From NCBI RefSeq assembly GCF_039503195.1, contig NZ_JBCJKP010000001.1, forward strand, positions 1,860,001 to 1,924,000: a stretch of DNA of 64,000 bases. The letters are read 5' to 3'. The position numbers were made by a program, and so were the translations under genes. Positions 42,226 through 51,170 of this stretch are shown piece after piece. Numbering within the stretch: the first letter of the stretch is position 1; each line of letters opens with the position of its first letter. Below the pieces are notes generated by a model that did no database searches, was not told the DNA's origin, and worked only from the letters and a program-made list of their open reading frames with translations. The stretch comes from Streptomyces mirabilis (lineage in GTDB: Bacteria > Actinomycetota > Actinomycetes > Streptomycetales > Streptomycetaceae).

Positions 42226-42738
42226 ATGAACAGCAAGCCCGCGATGTTCGACGAACTCGACCGCAAGATCATCACGGCTCTGGTGGCCAACGCCCGGACG
42301 AGCTTCGCCGAGATCGGCACGGCGATCGGACTGTCGGCCACCGCGGTCAAGCGCCGTGTCGACCGGCTCCGCGAGACCGGTGTGATCACCGGGTTCACGG
42401 CCACGGTGAAGCCGACGGCGCTCGGCTGGCGCACGGAGGCGTACGTCGAGGTGTACTGCGAGGGCGCGGCGCCGCCTCGGCGGCTCGCGGAGGTGGTCCG
42501 CAACCATCCGGAGATCACCGCGGCCATGACGGTGACGGGCGGCGCGGACGCGCTGCTCCATGTGCGGGCCACGGATGTGGACCACTTCGAGGAGGTGCTG
42601 GAGCGGATCCGCACCGAGCCCTTCATCCGGAAGACGATCAGCTACATGGTGCTGTCGCACCTGCTGCCGGAGGCCCCGGAGGCGGGCGCCACCCACGCGG
42701 CCCCACAGGATGCGCTGGACGCATCAAACCTGCGTTGA
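42226..42738 (+). CDS. Lrp/AsnC family regulator
   Basis: 170 residues. The N-terminal helix-turn-helix (LDRKIITALVANARTSFAEIGTAIGLSATAVKRRVDRL) and the C-terminal RAM domain (GGADALLHVRATDVDHFEEVLERI) are both complete. The ATG at 42226 lacks a ribosome binding site, so the message may be leaderless. Immediately downstream are ddaH and rocD, the arginine-derivative and ornithine genes, which it probably controls in response to an amino acid. Confidence 0.92.
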   Translation: MNSKPAMFDELDRKIITALVANARTSFAEIGTAIGLSATAVKRRVDRLRETGVITGFTATVKPTALGWRTEAYVEVYCEGAAPPRRLAEVVRNHPEITAAMTVTGGADALLHVRATDVDHFEEVLERIRTEPFIRKTISYMVLSHLLPEAPEAGATHAAPQDALDASNLR

Positions 42739-42750
42739 CCTGAGCCATTA

Positions 42751-42816
42751 CGCAGCGATGCTGCGCACACACGCAGCTCTCGTCTCTTGTCGCCCGTATC
42801 CCCCGTTTCCTACCTT
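42751..42816 (+). promoter_or_regulatory. Promoter and candidate AsnC site before ddaH
   Basis: CGCAGC-GAT-GCTGCG (42751-42765) is a perfect 6-bp dyad. TTGTCG (42787-42792) and TACCTT (42811-42816) are spaced 18 bases and could be -35 and -10 boxes for ddaH-rocD. The dyad would then lie just upstream of the promoter, where an Lrp-type activator binds. Confidence 0.4.
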
Positions 42817-42861
42817 GGAGGCACCCCCAGTCGACACCGCAGGAAGCGGAGGAACCTCTCT

Positions 42862-43683
42862 GTGCCTGACAGCCGTGTGCCGCGCCCTCGGCGCTTTCTC
42901 GTCTGTGAACCCAGACACTTCGCCGTGCAGTACGCGATCAATCCCTGGATGCATCCCGACGCCCACGTGGACGTCGATCTGGCCCGTGACCAGTGGGCGG
43001 CGCTGATCGGCGCCTACCGGGCCCACGGCCACACCGTGGACACGGTGGAGCCCGTGGCGGATCTCCCGGACATGGTGTTCGCGGCGAACTCCGCGCTGGT
43101 CCTGGCGGGCCGGGTCTTCGGCTCGTACTTCCACGCGCCGCAGCGCCGCCCCGAGTCCACCGCGTACGAGACCTGGTTCAAGGCGGCCGGTTTCGACGTC
43201 TACCGTCCCGAATCCGTCTGCGAGGGCGAGGGAGACCTCGTCCCGGTGGGCCGGTACGTACTGGCCGGCACCGGATTCCGGACGACCCCCGAGGCGCACC
43301 GCGAGGTGCAGGAGTTCTTCGGTGTCCCGGTGGTCGGCCTCCAACTGGTGGACCCGCGTTTCTACCATCTGGACACGGCGCTCTTCGTCCTGGACGACGG
43401 GCCCGAGGCGAACGTCGCGTACTACCCGGAGGCGTTCTCGCCCGGCAGTCGCGAGGTCCTGGCCCGGCTCTTCCCGGACGCGGTGCTCGCGACCCGTGAG
43501 GACGCGTTCACCTTCGGCCTGAACTCCGTCTCCGACGGCCGCCACGTGTTCATCGCGCCGCGCGCCGAGGCCCTCGCCGACCGGCTCGCCCGCCACGGCT
43601 ACGTCCCCGTCCCCGTCGACCTCTCCGAGTTCCACAAGGCCGGCGGTGGCATCAAGTGCTGCACCCAGGAGATCCGCTCATGA
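42862..43683 (+). CDS. ddaH: Dimethylarginine dimethylaminohydrolase
   Basis: 273 residues of the guanidino-modifying fold. Substrate-binding FAVQYAINPWMHP and DMVFAANSALV lie in the N-terminal half, the catalytic His is in FYHLDTALF (about residue 172), and the nucleophilic Cys is in the C-terminal KAGGGIKCCTQE. The family hydrolyses N-methylated arginines to citrulline and methylamines; some relatives use arginine or ornithine derivatives. GTG start with GGAGGA nine bases before. It overlaps rocD by ATGA, so a role in feeding the ornithine pathway is likely. Confidence 0.9.
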   Translation: MPDSRVPRPRRFLVCEPRHFAVQYAINPWMHPDAHVDVDLARDQWAALIGAYRAHGHTVDTVEPVADLPDMVFAANSALVLAGRVFGSYFHAPQRRPESTAYETWFKAAGFDVYRPESVCEGEGDLVPVGRYVLAGTGFRTTPEAHREVQEFFGVPVVGLQLVDPRFYHLDTALFVLDDGPEANVAYYPEAFSPGSREVLARLFPDAVLATREDAFTFGLNSVSDGRHVFIAPRAEALADRLARHGYVPVPVDLSEFHKAGGGIKCCTQEIRS

Positions 43684-44930
43684 CCGCTCCCGCCCGTACG
43701 CTCGCGTCCTCCGCCGCCGGTCCGCGCTCCTCCGCCGACCTGATCCGCGCCGAGGAGCCCGTCCTCGCACACAACTACCACCCGCTTCCCGTGGTCGTCG
43801 CCCACGCCGAGGGCACCTGGGTCGAGGACGTCGAGGGCCGACGCTACCTCGACATGCTGGCGGGCTACTCGGCCCTCAACTTCGGCCACCGCAACCCGGT
43901 GCTGATCGACGCGGCCCATCGTCAGCTGGACCGGCTGACGCTCACCTCGCGCGCCTTCCACAACGACCGGCTGGCCCAGTTCGCCGAGTCGCTGGCCGAG
44001 TTGACCGGCCTGGACATGGTCCTGCCGATGAACACGGGCGCGGAGGCGGTGGAGAGCGCCATCAAGGTGGCCCGCAAGTGGGCGTACGAGGTGAAGGGCG
44101 TCGCGCCGGACCGGGCGACGATCGTGGTGGCCGCGGACAACTTCCACGGCCGTACGACGACGATCGTGAGCTTCTCCACGGACGAGACGGCGCGCGCCGG
44201 CTTCGGCCCCTTCACCCCGGGCTTCCGCGTCGTCCCGTACAACGACCTCGCCGCGCTGGAAGCGGCCGTCGACGAGACCACCGCGGCCGTGCTGATCGAG
44301 CCCATCCAGGGCGAGGCGGGCGTCGTCATCCCGGACGACGGCTACCTGACGGGTGTCCGGGAGCTGACCCGGCGCGCCGGCTGTCTGTTCATCGCGGACG
44401 AGATCCAGTCCGGCCTGGGCCGCACCGGCACCACACTCGCCGTGGAACACGAGGATGTCGTCCCCGACCTGCTCCTCCTGGGCAAGGCGCTCGGCGGAGG
44501 CATCGTGCCGGTGTCGGCGGTGGTCGGCCGCCGGGACGTGCTCGGGGTGCTGCGACCCGGTGAGCACGGCTCGACCTTCGGCGGCAATCCGCTGGCCGCG
44601 GCGGTCGGCTCCGCGGTCGTCGGACTCCTGGAGACCGGTGAATACCAGAGCAGGGCGGCCGAGTTGGGCGTGGTCCTGCGCAGTGGCCTGACGGCGCTCG
44701 TGGGCCGGGGCGTGGAGGGCTTCCGCTCTCGCGGGCTGTGGGCGGGCGTCGACATCGACCCGGCCATCGGAACCGGGCGCGAGATCAGCGAGGGCCTGAT
44801 GCGTGAGGGAGTCCTGGTCAAGGACACCCACGGATCGACGATCCGACTGGCTCCGCCGTTGACCATCACCGGTGAGGAACTCCACTCCGCCCTGGGTGCC
44901 TTGGAGAAGGTGCTGTCACAGGGGGTCTGA
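43680..44930 (+). CDS. rocD: Ornithine--oxo-acid transaminase
   Basis: 416 residues of class III PLP aminotransferase. The PLP lysine is in LLLLGKALGGGIVPVSAVV, the acid in FIADEIQSGLGRTG, and N-terminal NYHPLPVVVAHAEGTWVEDVEG is typical of ornithine aminotransferases. It converts ornithine and 2-oxoglutarate to glutamate semialdehyde and glutamate. It is translationally coupled to ddaH. A 22-bp palindrome immediately after the stop acts as terminator. Confidence 0.94.
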   Translation: MTAPARTLASSAAGPRSSADLIRAEEPVLAHNYHPLPVVVAHAEGTWVEDVEGRRYLDMLAGYSALNFGHRNPVLIDAAHRQLDRLTLTSRAFHNDRLAQFAESLAELTGLDMVLPMNTGAEAVESAIKVARKWAYEVKGVAPDRATIVVAADNFHGRTTTIVSFSTDETARAGFGPFTPGFRVVPYNDLAALEAAVDETTAAVLIEPIQGEAGVVIPDDGYLTGVRELTRRAGCLFIADEIQSGLGRTGTTLAVEHEDVVPDLLLLGKALGGGIVPVSAVVGRRDVLGVLRPGEHGSTFGGNPLAAAVGSAVVGLLETGEYQSRAAELGVVLRSGLTALVGRGVEGFRSRGLWAGVDIDPAIGTGREISEGLMREGVLVKDTHGSTIRLAPPLTITGEELHSALGALEKVLSQGV

Positions 44931-44934
44931 CACC

Positions 44935-44956
44935 GGCGCCGGCGGCCGCCGGCGCC
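44935..44956 (+). terminator. 22-bp perfect palindrome after rocD
   Basis: GGCGCCGGCGGCCGCCGGCGCC is a fully self-complementary stretch four bases after the rocD stop. As RNA it would fold into a tight GC hairpin. It also marks the junction with the metE remnant, so it may have formed at, or promoted, the rearrangement. Confidence 0.65.
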
Positions 44957-44978
44957 TTGGTGGGCACGCCGCGCTCTC

Positions 44979-45119
44979 CTTGAGGCCCTCCCCGCGGAAC
45001 GACTGTGGGTCAACCCCGACTGCGGCCCGAAGACCCGCGCCTGGCCCGAGACCCGGGCCTCGCTGGAGAACCTGGTCACCGCGGCCCGGACGGTCCGCAC
45101 GGAGCTGTCCGCGTCCTGA
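44979..45119 (+). pseudogene. metE: metE 3'-end fragment
   Basis: An open stretch of 46 codons ends at TGA 45117-45119 and reads [20 protein letters not shown] then [20 protein letters not shown]. This is the extreme C-terminus of cobalamin-independent methionine synthase, where the Cys of VNPDCGLKTR is a zinc ligand. Everything upstream of these residues is missing; the neighbour on that side is the terminator of rocD. Codon usage is intact, so the truncation is fairly recent or the piece is conserved for another reason. Confidence 0.75.
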
Positions 45120-45213
45120 GCCCGGACGGCCCGGGAGAGCACGCCCACCACTTTCCCGGGCCGCCGGCGACCCACCGCACCACCAGCCTCGCGCCGGCAC
45201 GGAGGCCGGTGGC

Positions 45214-45723
45214 TCACGGGCGCCAGTACAGCGCGGGGTCGGGGTGGTTGGTGAATCCGAGTTCGCGGTACAGCGGTTCGCCCTCGGCGGAGGCGTACAG
45301 GTCCACTCGGGCGACCTCACGTTCCTCGAACCAGTCGAGCAGGCTCCGCATGATCGAGCGGCTGTGACCGCGGCGCCGGTACGACGGGTCGGTGACCACG
45401 CCGATCACATGCCCGATCCGGCCGTTGCGCAGATGCGGGCCGGGCAACCGCTGCTCGATGGTGGCGATCCCACAGGCGGCCAGGCCACGGTCGCCGTCGC
45501 TGTCGCCGTCACCGTCCACCACGAGGATGCGCACGGCATCCGCGGTCAGCTGTTCCTTCACCACCACGGCCAGGGCGTCCAGCCAGTCGTCGTCCGCCGA
45601 CGCGGGGCTGAAGAAGGGACCGCCGAGGTTCTCGAACAGCAGGGCCCGCAGACGCACGAGCTCCACCAGGTCGTACTCCACCGCCTGCCGCACGGCCGGC
45701 CCGTTTCCTTTGCGTTGTCCCAT
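45214..45723 (-). CDS. GNAT family N-acetyltransferase
   Basis: 169 residues with the acetyl-CoA-binding motif VTDPSYRRRGHSRSIMRSLL (about 110-129) and the C-terminal YRELGFTNHPDPALYWRP. An Asp/Gly-rich insert (VDGDGDSDGDRGL) is unusual. The substrate is unknown. It is divergent from a CGNR zinc-finger regulator with only 26 bases between starts, so the two promoters must overlap. Confidence 0.88.
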   Translation of the reverse strand: MGQRKGNGPAVRQAVEYDLVELVRLRALLFENLGGPFFSPASADDDWLDALAVVVKEQLTADAVRILVVDGDGDSDGDRGLAACGIATIEQRLPGPHLRNGRIGHVIGVVTDPSYRRRGHSRSIMRSLLDWFEEREVARVDLYASAEGEPLYRELGFTNHPDPALYWRP

Positions 45724-45749
45724 GCCGACCAGACTGATGTAATGGTCTT

Positions 45750-46268
45750 ATGCACCTCAACCCTTACGGCGAGGATGCCGTGAACCTGGCCGCCGATCTG
45801 GCCAACCGACGCCCGGCCGGCGCCGAGGAGCTCGCGGACCGCTGCCGCGCCGCCGGGTTGGTGCTGGAGAGCCCGGCCACTCCCCAGGACCTCGCCCGCA
45901 CCCAGGACGCACTGGAGGCGTGGGAGAAGGTCGTCGATGCCACCGACGAACACGAACGCGCCGAGCTGCTCAACCGGATGCTGGCGGCGGCCGCCGCCCA
46001 CCCCCGGATGACCAACCACGCCGGCAGCGGCTGGCACCTGCACTTCCGCGACGACCGGCAGACACTCGGCTCCGTACTGTTCTCACTCATCGCCGTGGGC
46101 ACCGCACTGCACCTGACCGGACGGGGCATGCACCGCCTCCGACGCTGCGCCGTGAGCGAGTGCACCACGATCTTCGCCGACACCTCCCGCACCGGACGCC
46201 GGCGGTACTGCTCCTCACGCTGCGCCAACCGCGACGCGGTCCGCCGCCACCGGGCACGCGGCGTTTGA
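45750..46268 (+). CDS. CGNR zinc-finger (ABATE-type) regulator
   Basis: 172 residues. The N-terminal helical ABATE domain is followed by a C-terminal CGNR-type zinc finger with cysteines in RRCAVSECTTIF and RRYCSSRCANRDAVRRHRAR. In the usual signature the last pair is followed by GNR; here it reads CANRDA. The family binds DNA and is thought to be a stress-induced regulator. The divergent GNAT is a probable target. Confidence 0.88.
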   Translation: MHLNPYGEDAVNLAADLANRRPAGAEELADRCRAAGLVLESPATPQDLARTQDALEAWEKVVDATDEHERAELLNRMLAAAAAHPRMTNHAGSGWHLHFRDDRQTLGSVLFSLIAVGTALHLTGRGMHRLRRCAVSECTTIFADTSRTGRRRYCSSRCANRDAVRRHRARGV

Positions 46269-46378
46269 CGAGCGTCACGAGCCGCCCCTATCCCCCACGT
46301 GGCCAGTAGAGCATCCTCAGGGATGAAGTCCGGAAGAACGCGGCCCCAGAGCCGATTCGGTAGAGTTGGAGAGACACC

Positions 46379-47104
46379 GTGTTTTACTACGTGCTCAAAT
46401 ACGTGCTTCTGGGTCCACTGTTGAGGCTGGCGTTCCGGCCTCGGATCGAAGGCCTTGAGCACATACCGGCGTCGGGTCCCGCCATCGTGGCCGGCAACCA
46501 TCTCTCGTTCTCGGACCACTTCCTGATGCCCGCGATCCTGAAGCGGCGGATCACCTTCCTGGCGAAGGCCGAGTACTTCACGGGGCCCGGTATCAAGGGA
46601 CGGCTGACGGCCGCGTTCTTCCGCAGCGCCGGGCAGATCCCGGTGGACCGCTCCGGCAAGGACGCGGGCCAGGCCGCGATCCGCGAGGGACTGGGCGTGC
46701 TGCGCAGGGGCGAACTGCTCGGCATCTACCCGGAGGGGACGCGTTCGCACGACGGGCGCCTCTACAAGGGCAAGGTCGGCGTCGCGGTCATGGCGCTGAA
46801 GGCCGGGGTTCCGGTCATCCCCTGCGCCATGATCGGCACCTTCGAGGCGCAGCCGCCGGGCCAGAAGATCCCGAGCCTCCGCCCCGTGGTGATCCGCTTC
46901 GGGAAGCCCCTCGACTTCTCCCGTTACGCCGGGATGCAGAACGAGAAGGCCATCCTGCGCGCCGTCACCGACGAGATCATGTACGCCATCCTCACCCTCT
47001 CCGAGCAGGAGTACGTCGACCGGTACGCGGCCGTCGTCAAGGCGGAGGAGGCGGCCGAGGTCTCGGCCCAGGCCCGCAAATTCCCCCGGATACCGCTGAG
47101 TTGA
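46379..47104 (+). CDS. plsC: 1-acyl-sn-glycerol-3-phosphate acyltransferase
   Basis: 241 residues with the acyltransferase boxes NHLSFSDHF (NHx4D, about 40-48), the VDRS motif in GQIPVDRSGK, and PEGTRSHDGRLYKG. It acylates lysophosphatidic acid or a related acceptor. Streptomyces has several paralogues, so the exact acceptor is uncertain. GTG start behind GGAGAGACACC. A bidirectional hairpin follows the stop. Confidence 0.9.
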   Translation: MFYYVLKYVLLGPLLRLAFRPRIEGLEHIPASGPAIVAGNHLSFSDHFLMPAILKRRITFLAKAEYFTGPGIKGRLTAAFFRSAGQIPVDRSGKDAGQAAIREGLGVLRRGELLGIYPEGTRSHDGRLYKGKVGVAVMALKAGVPVIPCAMIGTFEAQPPGQKIPSLRPVVIRFGKPLDFSRYAGMQNEKAILRAVTDEIMYAILTLSEQEYVDRYAAVVKAEEAAEVSAQARKFPRIPLS

Positions 47105-47123
47105 CAGACGCGCGACAGGCAAA

Positions 47124-47151
47124 AGGGGCGGCCGGGGATCCGGCCGCCCCT
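47124..47151. terminator. Bidirectional terminator
   Basis: A perfect 12-bp stem, AGGGGCGGCCGG (47124-47135) with its complement at 47140-47151, and GGAT loop. It has A-run and T flanks on the two sides and lies between the stops of the convergent acyltransferase and aminopeptidase genes, so it can serve both. Confidence 0.8.
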
Positions 47152-47165
47152 CTGTGCGTGGGGTG

Positions 47166-48764
47166 CTACGGGGTCGGCGTGGCGTGCGGGGTGCACGTCA
47201 CATCGGCCGCGTCCGTCCTGCCCGTGAGCAAGTAGGAGTCCACCCGGGTGTTGATGCACGGGTTGACCAGGCCGGTCACACCGTGCGAGCCCGCACCGTT
47301 CTCGGTGATCAGGCGGGAGCCCTTGAAGCGCTTGTGCAGTTCGACGGCGCCGGGGTACGGAGTGGCGGCGTCACGCGTGGACTGCACGATCAGGACGGCG
47401 GGCAGGCCCTTGCCGGTCTTGACGTTCACCGGGGTCTGCTGCTTGACCGGCCAGGTCGCGCAGGGCAGGTTCATCCACGCGTTGGCCCACGTCATGAACG
47501 GGTAGCTCTTGTGGAGCTTCGTGTTGTCCTTGTCCCACTTCGACCAGCTGGTGGGCCACTTGGCGTCGGTGCACTCGACGGCCGTGTAGACGGCGTTGCC
47601 GTTCTCCGAGGCGATGTTGCCCGCGGTGTCGGACATGTCGGGGGCCGCGGCGTCGACGAGTGCCTGGGTGTCACCGGCGACGTACTTGCTGAACGCCGTC
47701 GCGACCGGCACCCACGACGAGTCGTAGTACGGGGCGCTCTGGAAGAAGGAGATCAGTTCGGCGGGTCCGACGACGCCACCGAGCGGGCTCTTCTTCGCGG
47801 TGGCCCGCAGCTTCAGCCACTGGTCCTGGACCTTGGCGCGGGTGTCGCCGAGGTGGAAGGCGGCGTCGTTCTTGGCGACCCAGTCCTCCCAGTCCTTCCA
47901 GCGGCCCTCGAAGGCGATGTCCTGCTCCAGGTTGGCCTGGTACCAGATGTTCTCCTTCGCCGGGTTGACGACACTGTCGACGACCATGCGGCGGACGTGG
48001 CCCGGGAACAGGGTGCCGTAGACGGCGCCGAGGTAGGTGCCGTAGGAGACGCCCAGGTAGTTGAGCTTCTTCTCACCGAGTCCGGCCCGGATGACATCCA
48101 GGTCGCGGGCGGTGTTGGGCGTGGTCATCTGCGCCAGCATCGCCTTGCCGCTGCGCTTGGCACAGCCGTCCGCGTAGGCGGCGGCGAGCTTGCGCTGGAC
48201 GCGCTTGTCGGCCTCGGAGTCCGGGACCGGGTCGGCCTTGGGCGCCTTGACGAACTCCTGAGGGTCAATGCAGGAGATCGGGGCGGAGTGGCCGACACCG
48301 CGCGGGTCGAAGCCCACGAAGTCGTACGCCTTCGAGGTGTTCACCCACAGAGGCGCCTTGGTGGTGACGCGGCGCGGGAAGCGCATGCCCGAACCGCCGG
48401 GGCCACCCGGGTTGTAGACGAGCGCGCCCTGGCGCTCCGCCTTGGTCCCGGTGTTCCCGATGCGGTCGACGGCGAGCTTGATCTGCTTGCCGTAGGGGTG
48501 GGCGTAGTCGAGCGGGACGGAGACCCAGCCGCACTGGATCGGCTTCTCGAAGCCCCAGTCCGCAGGGCAGTCCTGCCAGTTGATCCCGGCCTTCGCGGCT
48601 CGGGCGGCGGCGATCGCCGCGCCGCGGGCCTCGCGGTCCTGACCGTGACGCGAGTCGGCGGTGGCCGACGGCGCCGCGACGGCTCCGGCTATCAGGGTCG
48701 CCGTGACGAGTGCTCCGGCCGAAGCGAACGCGGTCAGGCGTCTCGTCGGTCTCTTAGCCCTCAA
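47166..48764 (-). CDS. Secreted tripeptidyl aminopeptidase-type hydrolase
   Basis: 532 residues. A basic, then hydrophobic, signal peptide (RRLTAFASAGALVTATLIAG) precedes an alpha/beta-hydrolase with lid and TAP C-terminal domain. The oxyanion loop is YNPGGPGGSG, the nucleophile Ser in GVSYGTYLG, the acid in QSTRDAATP and the His in GAGSHGVTG. This matches the Streptomyces Tap/Slp family that removes tripeptides from secreted protein N-termini. The start is a TTG, supported by GGAGGT eight bases upstream. Six or more cysteines suggest disulfides after secretion. Confidence 0.9.
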   Translation of the reverse strand: MRAKRPTRRLTAFASAGALVTATLIAGAVAAPSATADSRHGQDREARGAAIAAARAAKAGINWQDCPADWGFEKPIQCGWVSVPLDYAHPYGKQIKLAVDRIGNTGTKAERQGALVYNPGGPGGSGMRFPRRVTTKAPLWVNTSKAYDFVGFDPRGVGHSAPISCIDPQEFVKAPKADPVPDSEADKRVQRKLAAAYADGCAKRSGKAMLAQMTTPNTARDLDVIRAGLGEKKLNYLGVSYGTYLGAVYGTLFPGHVRRMVVDSVVNPAKENIWYQANLEQDIAFEGRWKDWEDWVAKNDAAFHLGDTRAKVQDQWLKLRATAKKSPLGGVVGPAELISFFQSAPYYDSSWVPVATAFSKYVAGDTQALVDAAAPDMSDTAGNIASENGNAVYTAVECTDAKWPTSWSKWDKDNTKLHKSYPFMTWANAWMNLPCATWPVKQQTPVNVKTGKGLPAVLIVQSTRDAATPYPGAVELHKRFKGSRLITENGAGSHGVTGLVNPCINTRVDSYLLTGRTDAADVTCTPHATPTP

Positions 48765-48905
48765 GTGGGACCTCCCCGTACATCGTTGCGATTGGTACGG
48801 GGATCCTTTCTGCTGTGAGGTCCCTGAGAACAGGGGTGACCGGCCTTCTTTACCATTCCGATAACCGGAGTACCAAGTCCCGTTGAGCGGAGAGTACTTG
48901 TCGAC

Positions 48906-49667
48906 TTATCGGTCGAGTGTGCGCAATGCCTCGTCCAGTACCCGCCGCAGTCGCAGCGCGTCCGGCGCCAGGGCGCTCACCAGGACCGCGGGTCCGGCAA
49001 GCGGCATGACGGCCGCGTACTCCTCCAACAGCCGCGCCTGCGGCGGCTCGCTCTCGAACTCCGGTCGTACGACGACGAGCTGACCCAGCGCCCGATGCCC
49101 GCCGAGCCCCGCGGGACCGTCCCAGCCGCCGGGTGCCCCGGGGCCGCACGACAGCTCCTGGTCCAGCAGCGGCCGTCCGTCGAGCCGTAGGGTAAGACGA
49201 CTGGTGAGCCGTCCGGGTTGCTCGCCGACGCGCCCGAGCACCTGCTCCTCCCGGAAGACGAGCCGAGCGCCCGACCGGAGCTCGACGCGCGAGGACACGT
49301 ACAGGTCACTCCCCTGGGCGGAGATCAACTGCTCGGGCAGCCAGCGCAGTTCACCCCCACCGGACACGTCGAGCCGCACGTCGTAACGGGCCTCGCCCTT
49401 GGCCTGTCCCGGCAGGGCGATGGTCGCGGCGGCCGATCCGACGTGCAGTCGGGCCCCCTCCCCCACCTCCGCCTCCACGGCGAAGCGGTCACCGCCGAGC
49501 GGCCCGCTCATCGCCCCGACGAGCATGACACGTGCCTCGTCCCCGCTCGCCCGGGTGCGCCGCAGGGCGAGCGGCCCCTCTCCCTCCAGCACGGGCAGCG
49601 CGGTACCGCCGCGCCCGTCGGCCCGTGCCCCGATCCGTGCGGTGGCCCGCACTCCCGCTGTGGTCAT
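48906..49667 (-). CDS. ureD: Urease accessory protein UreD
   Basis: 253 residues from ATG 49667, whose first bases overlap the ureG stop (ATGA). UreD landmarks are visible as [15 protein letters not shown], the conserved [21 protein letters not shown] and [11 protein letters not shown]. UreD forms the UreD-F-G complex that loads nickel into UreC. It is the last gene of the minus-strand urease operon. The protein is divergent, as UreD usually is. Confidence 0.9.
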   Translation of the reverse strand: MTTAGVRATARIGARADGRGGTALPVLEGEGPLALRRTRASGDEARVMLVGAMSGPLGGDRFAVEAEVGEGARLHVGSAAATIALPGQAKGEARYDVRLDVSGGGELRWLPEQLISAQGSDLYVSSRVELRSGARLVFREEQVLGRVGEQPGRLTSRLTLRLDGRPLLDQELSCGPGAPGGWDGPAGLGGHRALGQLVVVRPEFESEPPQARLLEEYAAVMPLAGPAVLVSALAPDALRLRRVLDEALRTLDR

Positions 49668-50347
49668 GCCGTCCACGCGGCCAGCCGTTCCCGCACCCAG
49701 TCGGCGACGGCCGTCACCCCGGCCTCGGTCCGCAGCGACTGGAGGACGACGGGCAGCTCATCGCGCTGCGCCTTGGCGTCGGCGGCCATCCGCCCCAGGT
49801 CGGACCCCACGTACGGTGCGAGGTCGGTCTTGTTGACAACGAGCAGGTCGGCGGTGGTGACACCGGGCCCGCCCTTGCGCGGAATGTCGTCCCCGCCCGC
49901 CACGTCGATGACGAAGACCTGCGCGTCCACGAGTCCCTTGGAGAACGTCGCGGTGAGGTTGTCACCCCCTGACTCGACGAGGATGAGGTCCAGGGGGCCC
50001 ACCTCGTCCTCCAGGTCCTCCACCGCTTCGAGGTTCGCGGAGATGTCGTCCCGGATCGCGGTGTGCGGGCACGCCCCCGTCTCCACGGCGGTGATCCGCT
50101 CCGGGGGGAGCACGGCCTCCCGCAGCAGGAACTCGGCGTCCTCCCGTGTGTAGATGTCGTTCGTGACGACCGCGAGCGACAGCTCGTCCCGCAGCGCCCG
50201 GCAGAGCGCGGCGACGGTCGCCGTCTTCCCGGACCCGACGGGCCCGCCGAGCCCGATGCGCAGAGCGCGCCGCGAGCCGTCGGGCCGCCGAGCGTCGGCA
50301 CTGACGGCCAAGGCCCGGTCGTGGGAGTGATCGTGGTCGAGATGCAT
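49664..50347 (-). CDS. ureG: Urease accessory GTPase UreG
   Basis: 227 residues. The N-terminus is His-rich (His2, 5, 7 and 9), suited to metal binding. The P-loop is GPVGSGKT (35-42), followed by [14 protein letters not shown], the CPH nickel motif in [20 protein letters not shown] and the guanine motif [10 protein letters not shown]. It powers nickel insertion into urease. Its start is separated from the ureF stop by a 148-base gap filled by an intergenic repeat, the only such gap in the operon. Confidence 0.96.
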   Translation of the reverse strand: MHLDHDHSHDRALAVSADARRPDGSRRALRIGLGGPVGSGKTATVAALCRALRDELSLAVVTNDIYTREDAEFLLREAVLPPERITAVETGACPHTAIRDDISANLEAVEDLEDEVGPLDLILVESGGDNLTATFSKGLVDAQVFVIDVAGGDDIPRKGGPGVTTADLLVVNKTDLAPYVGSDLGRMAADAKAQRDELPVVLQSLRTEAGVTAVADWVRERLAAWTA

Positions 50348-50382
50348 GATGGCGGCTCCACATTCTTCTTCGGCCCGGGCCG

Positions 50383-50490
50383 GCACCATCCAGCCCGTCC
50401 GGCGTTTGAGGACGAGGCCGTTCGGGCCGGTACCGGGGGTCTGGGGGCGGAGCCCCCAGGGAGGGGAACGGGTAGGGGTGGCGGGGGGGA
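50383..50490. repeat. Streptomyces intergenic repeat inside the urease operon
   Basis: The stretch contains AGCCCGTCCGGCGTTTGAGG then ACGAGGCCGTTCGGGCCGG, and GGGGGTCTGGGGGCGGAGCC then CCCAGGGAGGGG. These are the recognisable parts of a very common Streptomyces intergenic repeat. TCTGGGGGCGGAGCCCCCAG folds into a strong hairpin. Here it lies between ureF and ureG, which are normally nearly touching, so it was probably inserted. Confidence 0.6.
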
Positions 50491-50495
50491 TCCAC

Positions 50496-51170
50496 CTACG
50501 ACGCGAAGAGCCGTACAGCCCAAGCGGCATGCGCCTGCGCACTGATCTCCAGCAACGGCGCCGACGCCGAGGGCAACGCGTCGACCCCACCGTCGGCCAC
50601 GTTCCGCGCCGCATCGGCCGCCGCACGCGCCACGACGTCCAGCTCCGGCGCGAGCCGGGCCAGCACCCCGGTGGCATCGAACGGATCAAGGCTCAGCAAC
50701 CGCACGGTCGCGGTCGCCGGACCACTGACGCTCTCGTACGCGGAGCAGTACGCGGCGTCCTCGGGCCCGAGCCCGGCGGCCCGCGCCGTCAGCCCCAGAA
50801 CGACCGGCTGATGCGCTCCCTTGGGAAAGGCCCGTGCCAGCGCGTCCAGTTCCCCGGACGGCCAGGTCGCCCGAGCCGCCCGCATCAGCTGCCGTCCGAG
50901 CCGCCGCGCGGCGACCCGCAGAGCGGGCGATGGCGTGCGTGCGTCCGCGGCCGAGTCCAGCAGCGCCGGATCGACCCCGAGCGCGGCCGCCGCGGCCAGG
51001 GCGGCCGATACCAGCCCCGCCGTGTTGAGGCGCCCCCGGCAGAAGTCCTCCAGGCTCGACGCCCCGCTGATCCGCCCGGCCTTGACCGCCGCCTCGGCCC
51101 CGCCGGAGTGGGCGTGCCCTCCGGCGGGGAAGCGGCCGTCGGCCAGGACGAGTAGTGCCGCGCGGGACAT
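50496..51170 (-). CDS. ureF: Urease accessory protein UreF
   Basis: 224 residues, all-helical. It opens [21 protein letters not shown], the diagnostic UreF N-terminus, and contains [19 protein letters not shown] and the conserved C-terminal [22 protein letters not shown]. UreF binds UreD and UreG and controls the GTPase. The ATG shares one base with the ureC stop (TGATG). Confidence 0.94.
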   Translation of the reverse strand: MSRAALLVLADGRFPAGGHAHSGGAEAAVKAGRISGASSLEDFCRGRLNTAGLVSAALAAAAALGVDPALLDSAADARTPSPALRVAARRLGRQLMRAARATWPSGELDALARAFPKGAHQPVVLGLTARAAGLGPEDAAYCSAYESVSGPATATVRLLSLDPFDATGVLARLAPELDVVARAAADAARNVADGGVDALPSASAPLLEISAQAHAAWAVRLFAS

